Shown piece after piece: positions 23,847-35,427 of a stretch of DNA of 64,000 nucleotides. Position numbers and translations under genes: made by a program. Origin of the DNA: Adineta ricciae (taxonomy: Eukaryota > Rotifera > Eurotatoria > Adinetida > Adinetidae). The notes beneath the pieces are model-generated. The model saw only the letters and a program-made list of their open reading frames with translations, did no database searches and was not told the origin of the DNA. The first letter of the stretch is position 1. The number at the start of each line of letters is the position of its first letter. The DNA lies in assembly GCA_905250025.1 (NCBI GenBank), contig CAJNOJ010000015.1, positions 744,001 through 808,000 on the forward strand. The letters run 5' to 3'.

Positions 23847-24273
23847 GTTGACTATCGGATTTGTTTAAACGGATTTCAAATAAAAAAGTGAAATCTAGAG
23901 AGAAAAAAAAAGCAGATCGATTGAAGAAATATCGTAGCGTATCAACATATTTTCCAATGCAATTCTTCGAAGTGTGTACACGAAGAAGAAGAAGAAAAGG
24001 ATAGAAATTAAGAACAAGTTTAGTGTCGCCATCTTGAACATTTTGTACTTTGACCCTCACAAAATATTTTCAATTATCGACTAAATTCCTTCTTAAACGT
24101 GCTAAATAATCTAATTGATATTGATTTATTCAATTTCAATCCAAACTTTTCTCTCGAAACCAATCAAAACATTTCTGAGATCTGTACTTTATTCGCTGGA
24201 CATATTTGACATGATGGCGAAAACAATCCATCTAGTACTCGAATCATATTTTCCAAAGAAAATCTAAAACATA
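23847..24273. promoter_or_regulatory. Divergent promoter region, RPS28 / Tamalin
   Basis: About 430 bp between two divergent genes. It holds pyrimidine-rich runs on the RPS28 (minus) side, as expected for ribosomal-protein promoters. No coding sequence. Confidence 0.4.
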
Positions 24274-25519
24274 ATGCTGACAATCTCTTCTTCTTCGTTG
24301 ACACCAACATTCCGTCGACCTGTTCTGCTTCGTCGTCATCATTCCGCATCATCAGATCTCTATCGTCCTCGGACTATCCTCATCGAAAAAGCACCGAATA
24401 CAACGTCATATGGGTTTTCAATTCAAACCTACGGTTTTGCTTCATTGAATCCTCTCTCGACCGATGAATCAGCCTGTTCACTTCTCTCCCTATCGTCAGA
24501 AAGTACACGAAGTCGTCAGTCATCAGCGTCGAACTCATTCTGCCTATCATCATCTCAAATCGCACCAATACAATTAGTTACATACGTTGATCAAGTTCAA
24601 GAACAAAGTCCAGCATGGCACGCTGGCCTACGTCCTGGTTCAGTTATACTATCTGTCAATGATGAATCGGTTGAACATGATGATCACGAGGCATTAGTAA
24701 AGCGTATCACACAAGCATCATCATCGTTGAAACTAGTTGTTATTCAACAAAATATCAATAAACAAATAACATTATGTGAGCAATTGCAAACATTACATAA
24801 GCAATTGCAAGAAAAAGAAGAAGAATTGAAAGAATTATGCACACAGGAGATGACAGACACGGAAAATACTTCATTAGGAGGTAAGAATTCATCTCCATTT
24901 GTCTATTTCTTTTATTTAATGGTAATTATTTTTAGAAATCAAGTCTCCATCACCTCGTCTTCAACATCTATCAACTGAAGCAGAATGTTCATCAACATTT
25001 TGCAATGACAAAATTCCATTAGATTGGCGTCAGAGTGTGACAACATTTGCTCATCAACAGAAATTCGTCCTACGGACGTTACCTTCTAAACTAACACCAA
25101 CAGCATCGAATCTCTCAGCAAAATATGTTAAAAAACGTCAATCAAACCCTTCGTATAAGCATCAGCGTAGTCTCTCGTCCTCCTCAATTGTTTTCCAGTG
25201 TTCTAAGCCCTCACTCTTTCGACATCACACTTCTCTGAAACATTCACGTCGCGCGAATCATCGCCGAGCACATTCCCATGAAGGTCTATTCACTCAAGAC
25301 CAAACAATAGATCTTTCTGTTCATCCAAAAGATGATAGTATGGTTAAATCGGGCTGTTCTTTAGCCATGGATCTATCCAAAAGTTTTGACAAACACAATC
25401 ATGCATTATCGTCATCATCATCATCGTCATCAACAGTAAACTCCGATGAAGATAAATCTCCAGAGAAGATCGATAACTCAATCAAACAATTCAAATGGAA
25501 ATTAAAAATAAACAAATAG
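24274..25519 (+). CDS. TAMALIN: Tamalin/GRASP-CYTIP family PDZ scaffold
   Basis: Two exons (24274-24880, 24936-25519) give 396 codons. After a Ser-rich N-terminus, the PDZ domain begins RTILIEKAPNTTSYGFSIQT (human Tamalin GFEIQTYG), with GFSI as carboxylate-binding loop. It carries an internal Ser-rich insertion and resumes at VTYVDQVQEQSPAWHAGLRPG and LVKRITQASSSLKLVV. A leucine-zipper coiled coil follows directly (LCEQLQTLHKQLQEKEEELKEL), the PDZ-zipper order of Tamalin and CYTIP. The tail is basic and Ser-rich, ending KLKINK without an obvious PDZ-ligand motif. Family members link metabotropic glutamate receptors and cytohesin Arf-GEFs and guide vesicle traffic. The insertion inside the PDZ domain is unusual. 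Confidence 0.85.
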
Positions 25520-25759
25520 AACTATACTCAACGCTTATTTATTGTATAAAATTTCATATCTTTATTCTAAACATCCAGCCAAAAAAAAAGAAAACCTTAT
25601 GTATATACACAACCAGTATTTTCTGAAAATCTTCATCTCGAATTCTTTCTGTGCTTTAATATATGAATTGAATATCATTGAACTGATCTTGATTAGTTAT
25701 CTATCATTGTTTTATTTTCTTTCTCTCAAAAGCGTGTTTATATTTATTTCATCTCGACT
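25520..25759. other. Short convergent spacer
   Basis: AT-rich 3' UTR sequence of Tamalin and the ART-TPR gene; no gene. Confidence 0.5.
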
Positions 25760-27802
25760 TTAAATAAACGCAACAGTATTAGAAACTTCGACATTTAACA
25801 GAGCAGAAACACGTTGGATGTCTTGATTGATTTGAAGAATATTATCATGATTTGCAAGTTGCAGTCGTTGACGTGCGGCAGCTATTTTCTTGTAATACTC
25901 GAGAGCTTCATTGAGATTGCCGAGTTTTTCGTAAACAAAACCCATGTTCCTCAATGTTAACAGTACATCCGGATGTGTTGACGAATGATTCTTGATTAAA
26001 ATGTTATATGCAGAATTATATTGTTGAAATGCTTCATTCATTTCATTTTGCAAGACATAGACATCAGCAATATGATTGTGCAGTTTCGCTAATTCAAACG
26101 GATCGCCTGGTAGATGCTTCTCTTGAATCTTTAGTGCTTTTTTGAAATATTCTAGTGCTTCCGAGTATCGTTCTTCTGATTGAAACACACGTGCCAGATT
26201 TTTGTAACATCCAGCTACTTTCGAATGTTCTTTTCCTAACGCTCGTATCCAGATTTGTAGAGCCTGATCGTAGAACTGACTTGCTTGATTAAGTTCGCCT
26301 TTTTTCAGATACACATTAGCTAGATCGTTATAGCTCGATGCAATCTCCGGATCTTCTGACCTTAACACTGTCTGGTTCGTTTCGAGTGCTTTCTCATACC
26401 ATTTCAAACTTAAATTGTAATTTTCTTGTTTCAGAGCGATATCTCCAAGTCCTTGGTAGCAACATGCCACTGAATGATAATCATGAGGCATGTCCTGTAA
26501 AGTTTGTTCGAAATATTTTTGAGCCTCGTCGAATCGTTTCATTCGTGATAGGACATGCCCGAATGAGAGTAATGTTCTTTCGCTTTGATAACGATCAAAA
26601 ATTACCTTGACCTTTCGATGACTATCGTGGCACTGTTCCATACGAATGACAACAATATTGTCGCTTTCACTTTCGGAAATTCGTATCTGATGAAAAATTG
26701 TTCCGGCCATGAAGAGTACGACTTCTGTACCATGCTCATAGTTCCAAGCGGCGATATTACTAAATGGTTTTGCGTCATGTTCTGTTGGATCGGCAGTGAT
26801 TTCGAAAAGAACCTGTTTGGATCCGTCCGGTACAGTATGATTGTTGAGCATCGTCAATGCACGATTTCGATCCGGAACTGTCGAGAGAAATGCATTAATA
26901 GAAAGAAATCCTCCGCTTGACGATTTCAAGGACACAATTTCGTCGTTCGATAGTATCTGTGAACGATACGTGCGGGTTGGCGATGAACGTTTTGTTTCAG
27001 TTAGCTGATCATACATATCCCGAATAAAGAAATGAAAATGGTACAATAGATCGATATCGAAAGATTGAAAAGCTTGATCTAATAGCTGGTGGAGAAAGCA
27101 ATCTCTTGTGAACCACCAAAATGCTCGAGTAGATGAGTACTTTGTTTCGAACTCCGAAATCACGTCCAATTCGCCTTGATCATCGTGATATTTTTCTTTG
27201 CACAACGAAATAAACCGATGCTTCTCTTGGTCACTAGGTTTCACTTGGCTGAAGTATTTGATTAATAATTGAAAATAGAAAAATGCGTCGCTGTTCGTTG
27301 CTGAATCTGCATGGCGTGAAGATTTCGGATGAAAAACACTGAATGGTAATGGAACATCGACTTGGTATTCATCTCGCTGAACTTGATCCGCTCGTATTTT
27401 TGCCAGTAAGATCTTGAGATCAACGATGACATCTTTAATCTGAAATTATAACAGATTTGCACAAAATCTCACTTCGAAAAACGTCACATTTACTAGTAAA
27501 TACTTGTTTGCCCATTCTTCATTTCGTTTCTTATCCGAACAGTAGACATAGACTGCAATGAGATTGGTAAATTGCTGAATACGTGGTAAGATTTCTTGTC
27601 CTAACCGACCACTGACAACTAACACAACTTTTTCTTTTGAATTCGTTCGAATGTATTCCAAACATTGGTCAACTTTGTCGAAAGTTTGTAATTGATCGTT
27701 AACTTTCCGAAACAGAACCTGAGTATCAAGATTTTCTTCCGAAACGTTTACCGAACTGTCCAACCAGACAAGTGAGAATTTTCGAGTGTTATGTGCCGAC
27801 AT
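25760..27802 (-). CDS. ADP-ribosyltransferase-fold protein with TPR array
   Basis: Two exons (27802-27494, 27439-25760) give 662 codons. Residues 1-165 are an N-terminal domain with a Rossmann-like look (EKVVLVVSGRLGQEI, LIAVYVYCSD). The middle has an arginine-ADP-ribosyltransferase-like region: RTYRSQILSNDEI supplies the NAD-binding Arg (about 262), INAFLSTVPDR the Ser (about 289), and HGTEVVLFMAGTIF the catalytic Glu (about 342). The usual ExE reads GTE, so the first Glu, which directs Arg modification, is absent. From about residue 390 there are six or so kinesin-light-chain-type TPRs (ASSYNDLANVYLKKGELNQA). This N-domain/ART/TPR order is abundant in bdelloid rotifers as I know them. Activity and target are unknown; it may be a pseudo-enzyme or have changed specificity. 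Confidence 0.85.
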
Positions 27803-28293
27803 GAGTTAACAGAAAAGAGCATACGAATCACATTCAAATCTATTTGCAGTATTGCGAAGAAAATGAACTGCGATATGACGTCATGAATCATAACCACTGA
27901 AGCGTAAAATAACAAAAGTGTCTATGCGTCATAGAAGATATATCTATTGTTATGCTTCTTCGTATTTTTATCAGCATATAACGCTAGAGCAGAGTGCAAA
28001 TAATCTCTCTTCGAGCTGTGGTTAAAAAAAAGTTATGTACTTCTGGTTGAGTTGTTTTCTTTGTATAATTAAATATATTTTAACTTTAATCCATTGAATT
28101 TAAATGAAAAAGAAAATGAATCGTTGCCGGTTCTTCTAACTTATCTCTTTGGTTGAAAATAAATTATACAATTTCGTGTTTCTAGCCGTTCAACTATAAG
28201 ACAATCACAGTACTGAAAGAAAATCAAAAACTTTAAAGAGAGATATACGAATAAAACTTCATGGAAAAGTGTGTTTATACACAAATATTGATC
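27803..28293. other. Intergenic spacer
   Basis: Between the ART-TPR start and the MTMR14 3' end, both minus strand. No coding or repeat feature seen. Confidence 0.5.
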
Positions 28294-30656
28294 TCATGAA
28301 GAACGAGGCTGTGTTCGCCATTGACCTATGAAATTATTAATTGAACGAGCAATTTCTCGTCCTAAACAAGAAAATCGTTTGTTGCGGTCAAGCGAGAATG
28401 ATTCTCCTACCGATCGGTCGTGGATTGAATGCACTCAAGCCTTGTGGTAACAGATTGATATTCGACGAGACTGGCGGTGGTCGATTTGGTATCACAGTTC
28501 GATAGCATAACTGGAAAAGACGAGACACCGCAAGTAGTTTCTCTTCACGAGCGGTTTTCGATGTGGAGTCGGTCGTGTTATTTGTGTCAATTGGATTTGT
28601 ATCTGATCTCTGACCAAAAGATATTTCATCGACGTTGCGATTGAAATTTATCGTTGCATCGTCGTTTATGTCGACTGGAGACGACGAATTCGGCTCCTTT
28701 ACACGTGTTAATGCACTGAAAGGAAACTCGGAACGATTGAAAAAGAGAATTTATTTGTGAATATTAATATCATACCTTATTGAATAGATACTTTCAGACT
28801 GAGAAGTTGTAATGTTTGACTGTGACTTCGACGGACTAAAAACGTATGTGTGATCAAAGCCATTGATGTCGGTTAAGCAACATACTTCTGTGATCGTTTA
28901 TAAACAAATTCATTTGAAGTTAAACACGGAAGAATCATGAATGAAAAATAAAGAATCTATGGAAGCAAATCAGTTGTTTTTTTGCTCAGAACGATGCTTT
29001 TAAAAATAAAACTTACTTCTTCACCACGAAGTAATCTTTCTGGTAAACAATGTCTATTTGCGAAAGAAAGATGATAGTTTGATTATTTATGCAGAATCAA
29101 AGCTAGTTTTTACCCGAACAAATACCAATCGTAAGCTAAAGTTAAATAAAGTATTTCCTCGACGGTTAACGATTGATGAATCCAACCGTCAGCCCAAAGT
29201 GACAGGCGAAGTAAAGAAATAAATAGAGGTGTACGATCCCAGCCTGATATGCAGTGCACGAGAAGTCCATGATCATCTGAGAATGATTGTGAAAAACTTT
29301 AGTTTAGCCTAAGAAATAAACGAATACAAACTTGTTTCTAAATAACGGAGAATTAATTGAAAATAATTCTTTGTTAGGTCAATGGAGTTCCAAGACTAAT
29401 GAACATAGAATATTGACTTGGATAGATGAATATTTCAGGAAAATAATTGGTGTTACCTTCCAGAAAGACCAATCCGTAGAGACGAGTGATGATACATGAT
29501 CGGGTACGTGAAACGACGAGTCATTCAATGGCAATGACCAATCGTAGAACATTAGTTCACCATTATATCTTTGAATTGAAAAATCTCGGAAATGTTCACA
29601 ACCTGTACAAAACAACATGAGAAATGTATGATTAAAAGTCAGTTTCTTTACCTGGATATGGAAGAATTAATAGTTGGAAATCTCGATAGCGATTTTCTTT
29701 ATCTGAATTTTCGGATGACGTGACACTAAAATCAATGGAAAGAACATTTCAAATCTTTATGAAACTATCAAAAGACAAGTTCTAACTTGACACCAAACAT
29801 GGTTTTTCGTTTCTCCACCATTAAATTCACTATAGATCCAACATCAAGTATCTTCAGCAAGTCAATATCAGCACCACGGAGTTTATCGAAGATATTCTGT
29901 TGTTGAGGTACTTCAAGATTCGATGCAGCAGCGGCAGCACCTTCTATTGCAATTACCGGCGGTCCATCCAAGTCATTTGCGATACCCGATGCGCTCATTG
30001 GTATATCAACTATCGTCTGGTTTGTTGTTCGAGTACCTGTGTCCAACAGCCGATCAACACCTGAACGTGAATACACTTCACCCCACGATGCAACTGTTGA
30101 AGAACGACAGATGTACTAGAAAAGAACCAGTAGATCAGTTTGAAGACCATCGAAGAGCAATGGTTTCGAACCTTTCCGTCAACCAGAATAACGGGAACAA
30201 CGAAACGTGAACGACATCGAGCAATGCGAGATCGAACAAAATAATCACGAAGATCAACTGATGGCTGAAGTTTTGGTGTTGTTACATTTGACCATTTATC
30301 AATTGTCGGGACAAGAATACGTCGAGGATAATATAGAGACAGTTCACCATTCGTATTAGCAATTGACTTGAAAGAACAACATCAACAAGTATGAAGAAAG
30401 TAATAAACAATTTTGTATACCTGAAAATCAAAATCTTGTCCGAAAAGACTAGTAACATTCAATTCAATGGTGGCATTCTACATAGAATAACGATTATTAG
30501 CTGAGAGAAGAAGAGAAAAAAAACATTAGTGAAACGAACAGTTGAATGCAGTTCTCGTGCATTATATTGAGTCTGTGTACCACTACGAAGGACAGCAATA
30601 ATAGCATCGATATCTATCGTTGTAGGTCGTGCTGACGCTGTGGCTTGTTGTTGCAT
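28294..30656 (-). CDS. MTMR14: Myotubularin-related phosphoinositide phosphatase 14 (Jumpy)
   Basis: A multi-exon minus-strand gene. Readable blocks match MTMR14 in order: QTQYNARELHS near the N-terminus, IANTNGELSLYYPRRILVP (human NTNGDICGHYPRHIVFL), IARCRSRFVVPVIL (human MARCRGRFVCPVIL), RGADIDLLKILDVGSIVNLM, PGCEHFRDF, then the PTP loop LLVHCISGWDRTPLF with the CX5R signature C-I-S-G-W-D-R. The C-terminal exon (REIARSINNFIGQW) resembles the end of the vertebrate protein; its TGA ends at 28294. MTMR14 removes the 3-phosphate from PI3P and PI(3,5)P2, dampening autophagy and affecting muscle Ca2+ handling. The catalytic Cys and Arg are both present, so it is predicted active. Exact borders of the 3' exons (28.3-29.2 kb) are less certain than the core. 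Confidence 0.92.
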
Positions 30657-31347
30657 TGAAATAGATAGACGAGCCTATCTTTGAAAATCTCAAACTATCA
30701 GTGAAGAATCATCAGCTGAGTTGATTATAAATATAGGGAGAGTCAAAGTTATATCGGATTCGATTCTTCCAATAACCATGCAAAATTCATCTACTTGACA
30801 TTTCAGATGGCGCTCGAGTCCTGTCATTCAACTGCTATCGAAAGTTTTGACTAACGAAGAATGATTCCAAACTGGCAGATCGCTTTAGGCGTCAATGGTA
30901 GTGGAGCATAGGTAATCGATAGTCCTGATTCCGAATCTCGCCTTGACTTTTGCTGCTAGGTTTCAGAAGTATTAGTTTTTCAGAATATCAGATAATAATG
31001 GAAAAAAGAATATTCATTTTTTTCGACCACCCAGGTCGAAACTGTAAATCACAAACTGGTTGAGTAGCTGACCGCTTCTCACGGTATAGATGTTTATTGA
31101 CTACTCTACATGACCAGAATGTCCCTACTTCACAATGAGACACGCACTTATATAGAGAAGAGAAAGGGAGATGAACGATATCATTATCGTTGCAATATAC
31201 TATATATTTTAATTATACATTTTCTTGCATAGTTTGTCCATAGCATGTGAAATTATATAGAATAAAATATTCAGAAAAGTTAATAAAACATGACAATATA
31301 TATATTTTTGTGTTATATTCAAGATTTTGTTGTTAAAATCACATAGT
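30657..31347. other. Intergenic region at left edge of accessory stretch
   Basis: No gene. Includes a small palindrome near 31023-31039 (TCGACC / GGTCGA arms) and, from about 31190 on, very AT-rich sequence that continues to 35 kb. Confidence 0.45.
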
Positions 31348-32416
31348 TTAAACTCCTTGTCCACGTGCTTGTTTAATTATTGCTACTGATATCTGCAGTT
31401 TGTGGAAACTTTCAGCATTGCCACCTTTGTCTGGATGATATTGCAATGCCAATTGTTTATATTTTTTATTAATTTCATCGTTCGAACAGGACAGTGATAA
31501 ACTCAAAAATTTGTAAGCATTCTCTACTGCAACAGTTTTCGGTAAATCAAAGAAATACTGCGTCAGCCAGTCCACTAATGCTGAAGCACTCAAAGAACCG
31601 GCAACGCCTCCAAGGACGCTACCGATCAATGTGCCATATCCAGGGAGTATAGCTGTACCAATAGCGACTCCCGCAACTCCTCCCGCATAACCACCAAGCA
31701 CAGCTGCACTACCGTCAATAATTTGTTTTGCACATCTTTTACCAGATATTTCTCCATTCCACCACAAGCGAATACTTTTTAAAGCTTCCCATGATAACTG
31801 AACAGCCACAATGGCGATCGGAATTATTTTGCCAGCAACTACTTGGGCACGGGTAAGCGACTGAGATACTGATACAGCTATTAAAGACTTTTCCCCAGTC
31901 ACGGATTCGACTGTATTCATTATTTGGGATATGATAATTGCTTGCCTATCAGCTGGAATTGCACGTATACCCTGAACAAGATTTAGAAGAGTCTCTCCGG
32001 TTTCAGCATAAGTGTGTAGATTATTGGATCCAGGAACATAGACCATAGGTAATTGAGAAACCTGTCTGTAAAATTCTTCATCAGCCATTTGATTATTATC
32101 AACAGTATCCATTGTCCCGAAATTACGACTTTCTTGGAGGTATCGTTCAGTCATCATTTTGAATCTTTGGTCATTGCTAATCAGTGCAAATAATGTATTC
32201 ATATATGTTCTGGTGTTTCCTTGACGACTGAAAAATAGCAGTATATCAACGAGATCCTGATTGTTTGTAAGTATTTCGTCCAACTTTCTAAAGACCTAAA
32301 TGATGAGCCAAATTAAAATAAAAATGTTGTAAATTTACAAGTGATTATTTTTGGGATTTTAACATGATTCTCTTCACGTACCTTCGTTGCCACTCAGTTT
32401 CCTCTACGCTCAGCAT
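31348..32416 (-). CDS. Glycine-zipper protein with C-terminal J domain
   Basis: Two exons (32416-32382, 32287-31348) give 324 codons. The large exon lacks its own ATG, and the short first exon (MLSVEETEWQRR) supplies it in frame. Residues 1-170 are helical and unrecognised. A glycine-zipper membrane-like stretch follows (AAVLGGYAGGVAGVAIGTAI and LIGSVLGGVAGSLSASALVD). The last 65 residues are a J domain with DEINKKYKQLALQYHPDKGG, including the HPD needed to stimulate Hsp70 ATPase. A C-terminal J domain after a glycine-zipper pair is not one of the standard DnaJ A/B layouts. It may sit in a membrane and recruit Hsp70 there (inference). The coding sequence and flanks are more AT-rich than neighbouring conserved genes. 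Confidence 0.75.
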
Positions 32417-33321
32417 AACAATTTGAGAAATCAACTGCAGAGAATCATGTAGAAAACACAAAATTATATAAACAGTATAACAGAATATGTTCATATAATT
32501 GAACTTTTTGATAGTAAAAAATATATGAGATATTACTTCACTTTGGTTTGTTGGAATTCTACTTTAAATTCAACTGTCTCCTACCAAGCAAACGGAACTA
32601 TATATATAAGCTCGAAAAACTCTTTTCAACTATAACATTCGATCTATACAACTTCATTGTTGATCTGATTTCGATTTTGCCAATTCTTACTTGAATTTGG
32701 ATTTCATTATTGTTGCTGTCTTCCGTCATCATTATTTTAACCTTATTCACTGAAGTATTTGAATAGCGTGCAGCACACTTTGAATATTATACTGGTTGTT
32801 GTTGTACCTGAAAGCAGGTATAAAGACTATAACTTTTATTATACTGTATCTTTGACGTCGAACATGGATATAATGTTATTTTCTCTCCTTATTTTATATT
32901 AATTTTTTTTGGAGAAAAACACTACGCACACATTAATAACTGGGAATTTCCCACACAGTCAGATAATTTTCAGACTTTTTGATGTAAGAATGCCTATTCT
33001 TAGTCACGTTGCTCATAGTATCAGTATGAGAATCATATGATTTTTCTTTCTTCATACATTTAATATTGTTTTTATTACATACATTTTATGAGATAAATGG
33101 GTAAGGTATGTAATCTGTTCTCTGGCTTTCACATTGTTAACTTTCCCCTCACTCTGAAGCATGATTTTTTATGATTTTGTTGTACTTTTCACTGAGAATT
33201 ATTATCGATAAATTGTAAGAATTTGATTTAACTGTTTACTTGAAAATAGAAAGAAATATTACAGCATTATAATGTGCCAACAGACACGTCCATCTAAATA
33301 TCATATATTGAATAAATTGTT

Positions 33322-33340
33322 TGCTTGCTTGCTTGCTTAT
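33322..33340 (+). repeat. (GCTT)n tandem run
   Basis: Four consecutive GCTT units with one flanking partial unit. Confidence 0.8.
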
Positions 33341-33615
33341 ATGTCCGCATGGTCAAAAAAACATCGAAAATAGATTTTTCTGAAAAGATATTTCCAGAGG
33401 TATTTCGATGCGGAGACTTCAAATCTGATATTAGTTTTTTGAAATTTTTCATAAAAAAATGATTTTTTCGACAAGGGTTCATTTAAAAAAAAAATTTTTA
33501 CAAGGGTTGACCGAAGGTGTTTTTGTGTCAAGATCTGGAATTTGGTGTTAAGTTTTTGAGAATAAAAAAAATTTCTGAAACCAAGGGCACTCATTTTCGT
33601 AAAAATATGTTGAAC

Positions 33616-33875
33616 CATATGGTACCGGCTATAGTCAAGGTTTAGTGGAAAATCGACAATAGGAATTTGGACCATCTTGCAGATTTGAAAAACTGCATAG
33701 GCTTTCCTAGGAGTATTTCGGTACAAATTTTCATGTAGTATCCTACTGCCCAGACCTATCCACACCCTCACATCCTCATATGCACCCTCACTCTATTTCT
33801 AGGCAGTTTTTTAAATCCGGCAATATTATCCAAATTCCTATTGTCGATTTTCCGTTTTACCCTGTGGTCAGGCAT
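33616..33875. repeat. Imperfect inverted repeat, MITE-like
   Basis: The arm at 33647-33711 reappears reverse-complemented at 33792-33852. They share a perfect core of about 25 bases (starting GGAAAATCGACAATAGG) and roughly 75-80% identity beyond it. Weaker similarity extends outward to CATATG on both sides. The spacer of about 80 bp is rich in CCCTCA repeats. This looks like an old foldback or MITE-type non-coding element; no transposase is seen. Confidence 0.55.
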
Positions 33876-33958
33876 ATGTCGTAAAATATAAATTTTATTT
33901 CAAAGAAAATTAAAATATTGAAAATGGCAAGTAGCTATAATATATGAGTCGGTGATTC

Positions 33959-34981
33959 TTAAAGTGCTCGATTTGGATATGATACTTGATTAGGTCTAAC
34001 TCTTCGATTTTGATTGTAAAAGAGCAATATTTGTATTTTTTTTCCAATTTCAGGTATTGTCCCTAAACAAACAAATGGAAATAGAAATACAACATAACAA
34101 CCAAAGAAGAACATAAAATTTTGAATAATCTGTAATGAATTTAATGATAGACCAAATAGATTACATAATTGTAAAATTGTCCATGGAAATTGAAAAATAC
34201 CAAAAACAATAAAAATTGATAAAACTTGTATAATTAATCTTCTTTGCTTCTTCCATTGTATTGATTGTTTCATATGAATTCTTTGGCGTAAAAAACGAAA
34301 GAAAAGTGCAAGAGTTGATATAATAATAATTAATATTGGTATTATTTGATGAAGAATTAAATCTATTTTGAAATGTATTGGATTTAATATAAAACAAGGT
34401 AAATATAATCCAAGAACTGTTGATTGAATATCAATATATTCACAAATTGAATATGTGTAAAAAATACTAATAGCATAGTATATTAAACAATACAATGGAA
34501 TAATTATTAATGGAATATAATGTAAAAGAATTCGTTTTCTTTTGGTTAAAAACCATTGATTATGAAAAATAAATATATGTCTTTCAATAGTACACCAAGC
34601 AAAAACAATTGTTTGAGTTGGAAAAAAACCAAAATTCGAATACGACCAAAGTTTTGAAAATGGACGTGTAACTTGCCAATTTCCATTAAGTTGATAATAA
34701 TGAATAATTAAAGGAAAATCAATACTTTCAATAATTAAATCGATTAAAAGTAAAACTATAATCAGATGATTATTCAATGCTTCACGAAGATTGCGATTGA
34801 ATAAAAGATGATATAATGCAAATAAACAACATGGTAATGATATCATATTTGATATAAGAAAAATCCAAAATCGAACAGAATATGAAATAGGAAAATCTTC
34901 ATAAGCTGAAGATTCTTTTAACGTAAAATTCTTATTATATTTTTCCATTGAAAAACAAATAGAATAAATTTCATGGAACAT
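33959..34981 (-). CDS. Intronless, divergent class A GPCR
   Basis: A single open frame of 340 codons with seven hydrophobic segments. The N-terminus has an N-glycosylation site (NFTL). TM1-TM2 run from FWIFLISNMISLPCCLFAL to LIIVLLLIDLIIESIDFPL. TM3 ends FAWCTIERHIFIFH, where ERH replaces DRY. TM6 contains FIVFGIFQFPWTILQL. TM7 (FFFGCYVVFLFPFVCLG) lacks NPxxY. A short basic C-tail follows (NRRVRPNQ). No intron, unlike most genes here, and the codons are strongly A/T-ending. This fits the large intron-poor GPCR expansions of bdelloid rotifers; the ligand is unknown and may be a peptide or odorant (inference). Confidence 0.82.
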   Translation of the reverse strand: MFHEIYSICFSMEKYNKNFTLKESSAYEDFPISYSVRFWIFLISNMISLPCCLFALYHLLFNRNLREALNNHLIIVLLLIDLIIESIDFPLIIHYYQLNGNWQVTRPFSKLWSYSNFGFFPTQTIVFAWCTIERHIFIFHNQWFLTKRKRILLHYIPLIIIPLYCLIYYAISIFYTYSICEYIDIQSTVLGLYLPCFILNPIHFKIDLILHQIIPILIIIISTLALFFRFLRQRIHMKQSIQWKKQRRLIIQVLSIFIVFGIFQFPWTILQLCNLFGLSLNSLQIIQNFMFFFGCYVVFLFPFVCLGTIPEIGKKIQILLFYNQNRRVRPNQVSYPNRAL

Positions 34982-35427
34982 TTTTCATTTATATATAAAT
35001 AATTTCATGTGGAAAATTTTTTAATATATTTTCTATGATAAATAGAAGAAATTTCTTTGAAAATCAAAATAGAATAAACTTTTAGTGCGTTGTTACGTAT
35101 TTCACAGATGTTCTTTTTTATTTATCTAATATGACATTCTAGTTTTATTCATGCGAATATATTTATTCGCAAATTAAAAACAGAGATACAAATAATTAAA
35201 TAAATTTGAATTTGAATATGAGTGAATTGCAGCTTTATTGTGCAATTGATGAAAAAAAATGAAAGTGTGTCTAGAGAGAATCCGATACTAGCATATAGTC
35301 CTCCATCATTTGGGTGAGGGTGTGTCGAGCAACCATGACTAGTTTCATCTTCCATTCAAGAAGACTCATTAGATGGCTTATGATTTTTGTATGATTCCCT
35401 TTCCCAAACCAACCGAACCATCCCTCA

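Larger units (their letters stand above)
32417..33958. other. AT-rich intergenic region with repeats
   Basis: Holds a short GCTT tandem (about 33322-33340), several A-tract/T-tract blocks with recurring ACAAGGGTT, and an imperfect inverted repeat (33616-33875). A minus-strand open frame of 144 codons runs through these repeats and is not believed to be a gene. Confidence 0.5.

Noticed and set aside
33337-33771. Minus-strand open frame of 144 codons
   Set aside because: It runs through A/T blocks and the inverted repeat, has no domain or splice support, and its composition follows the repeats.
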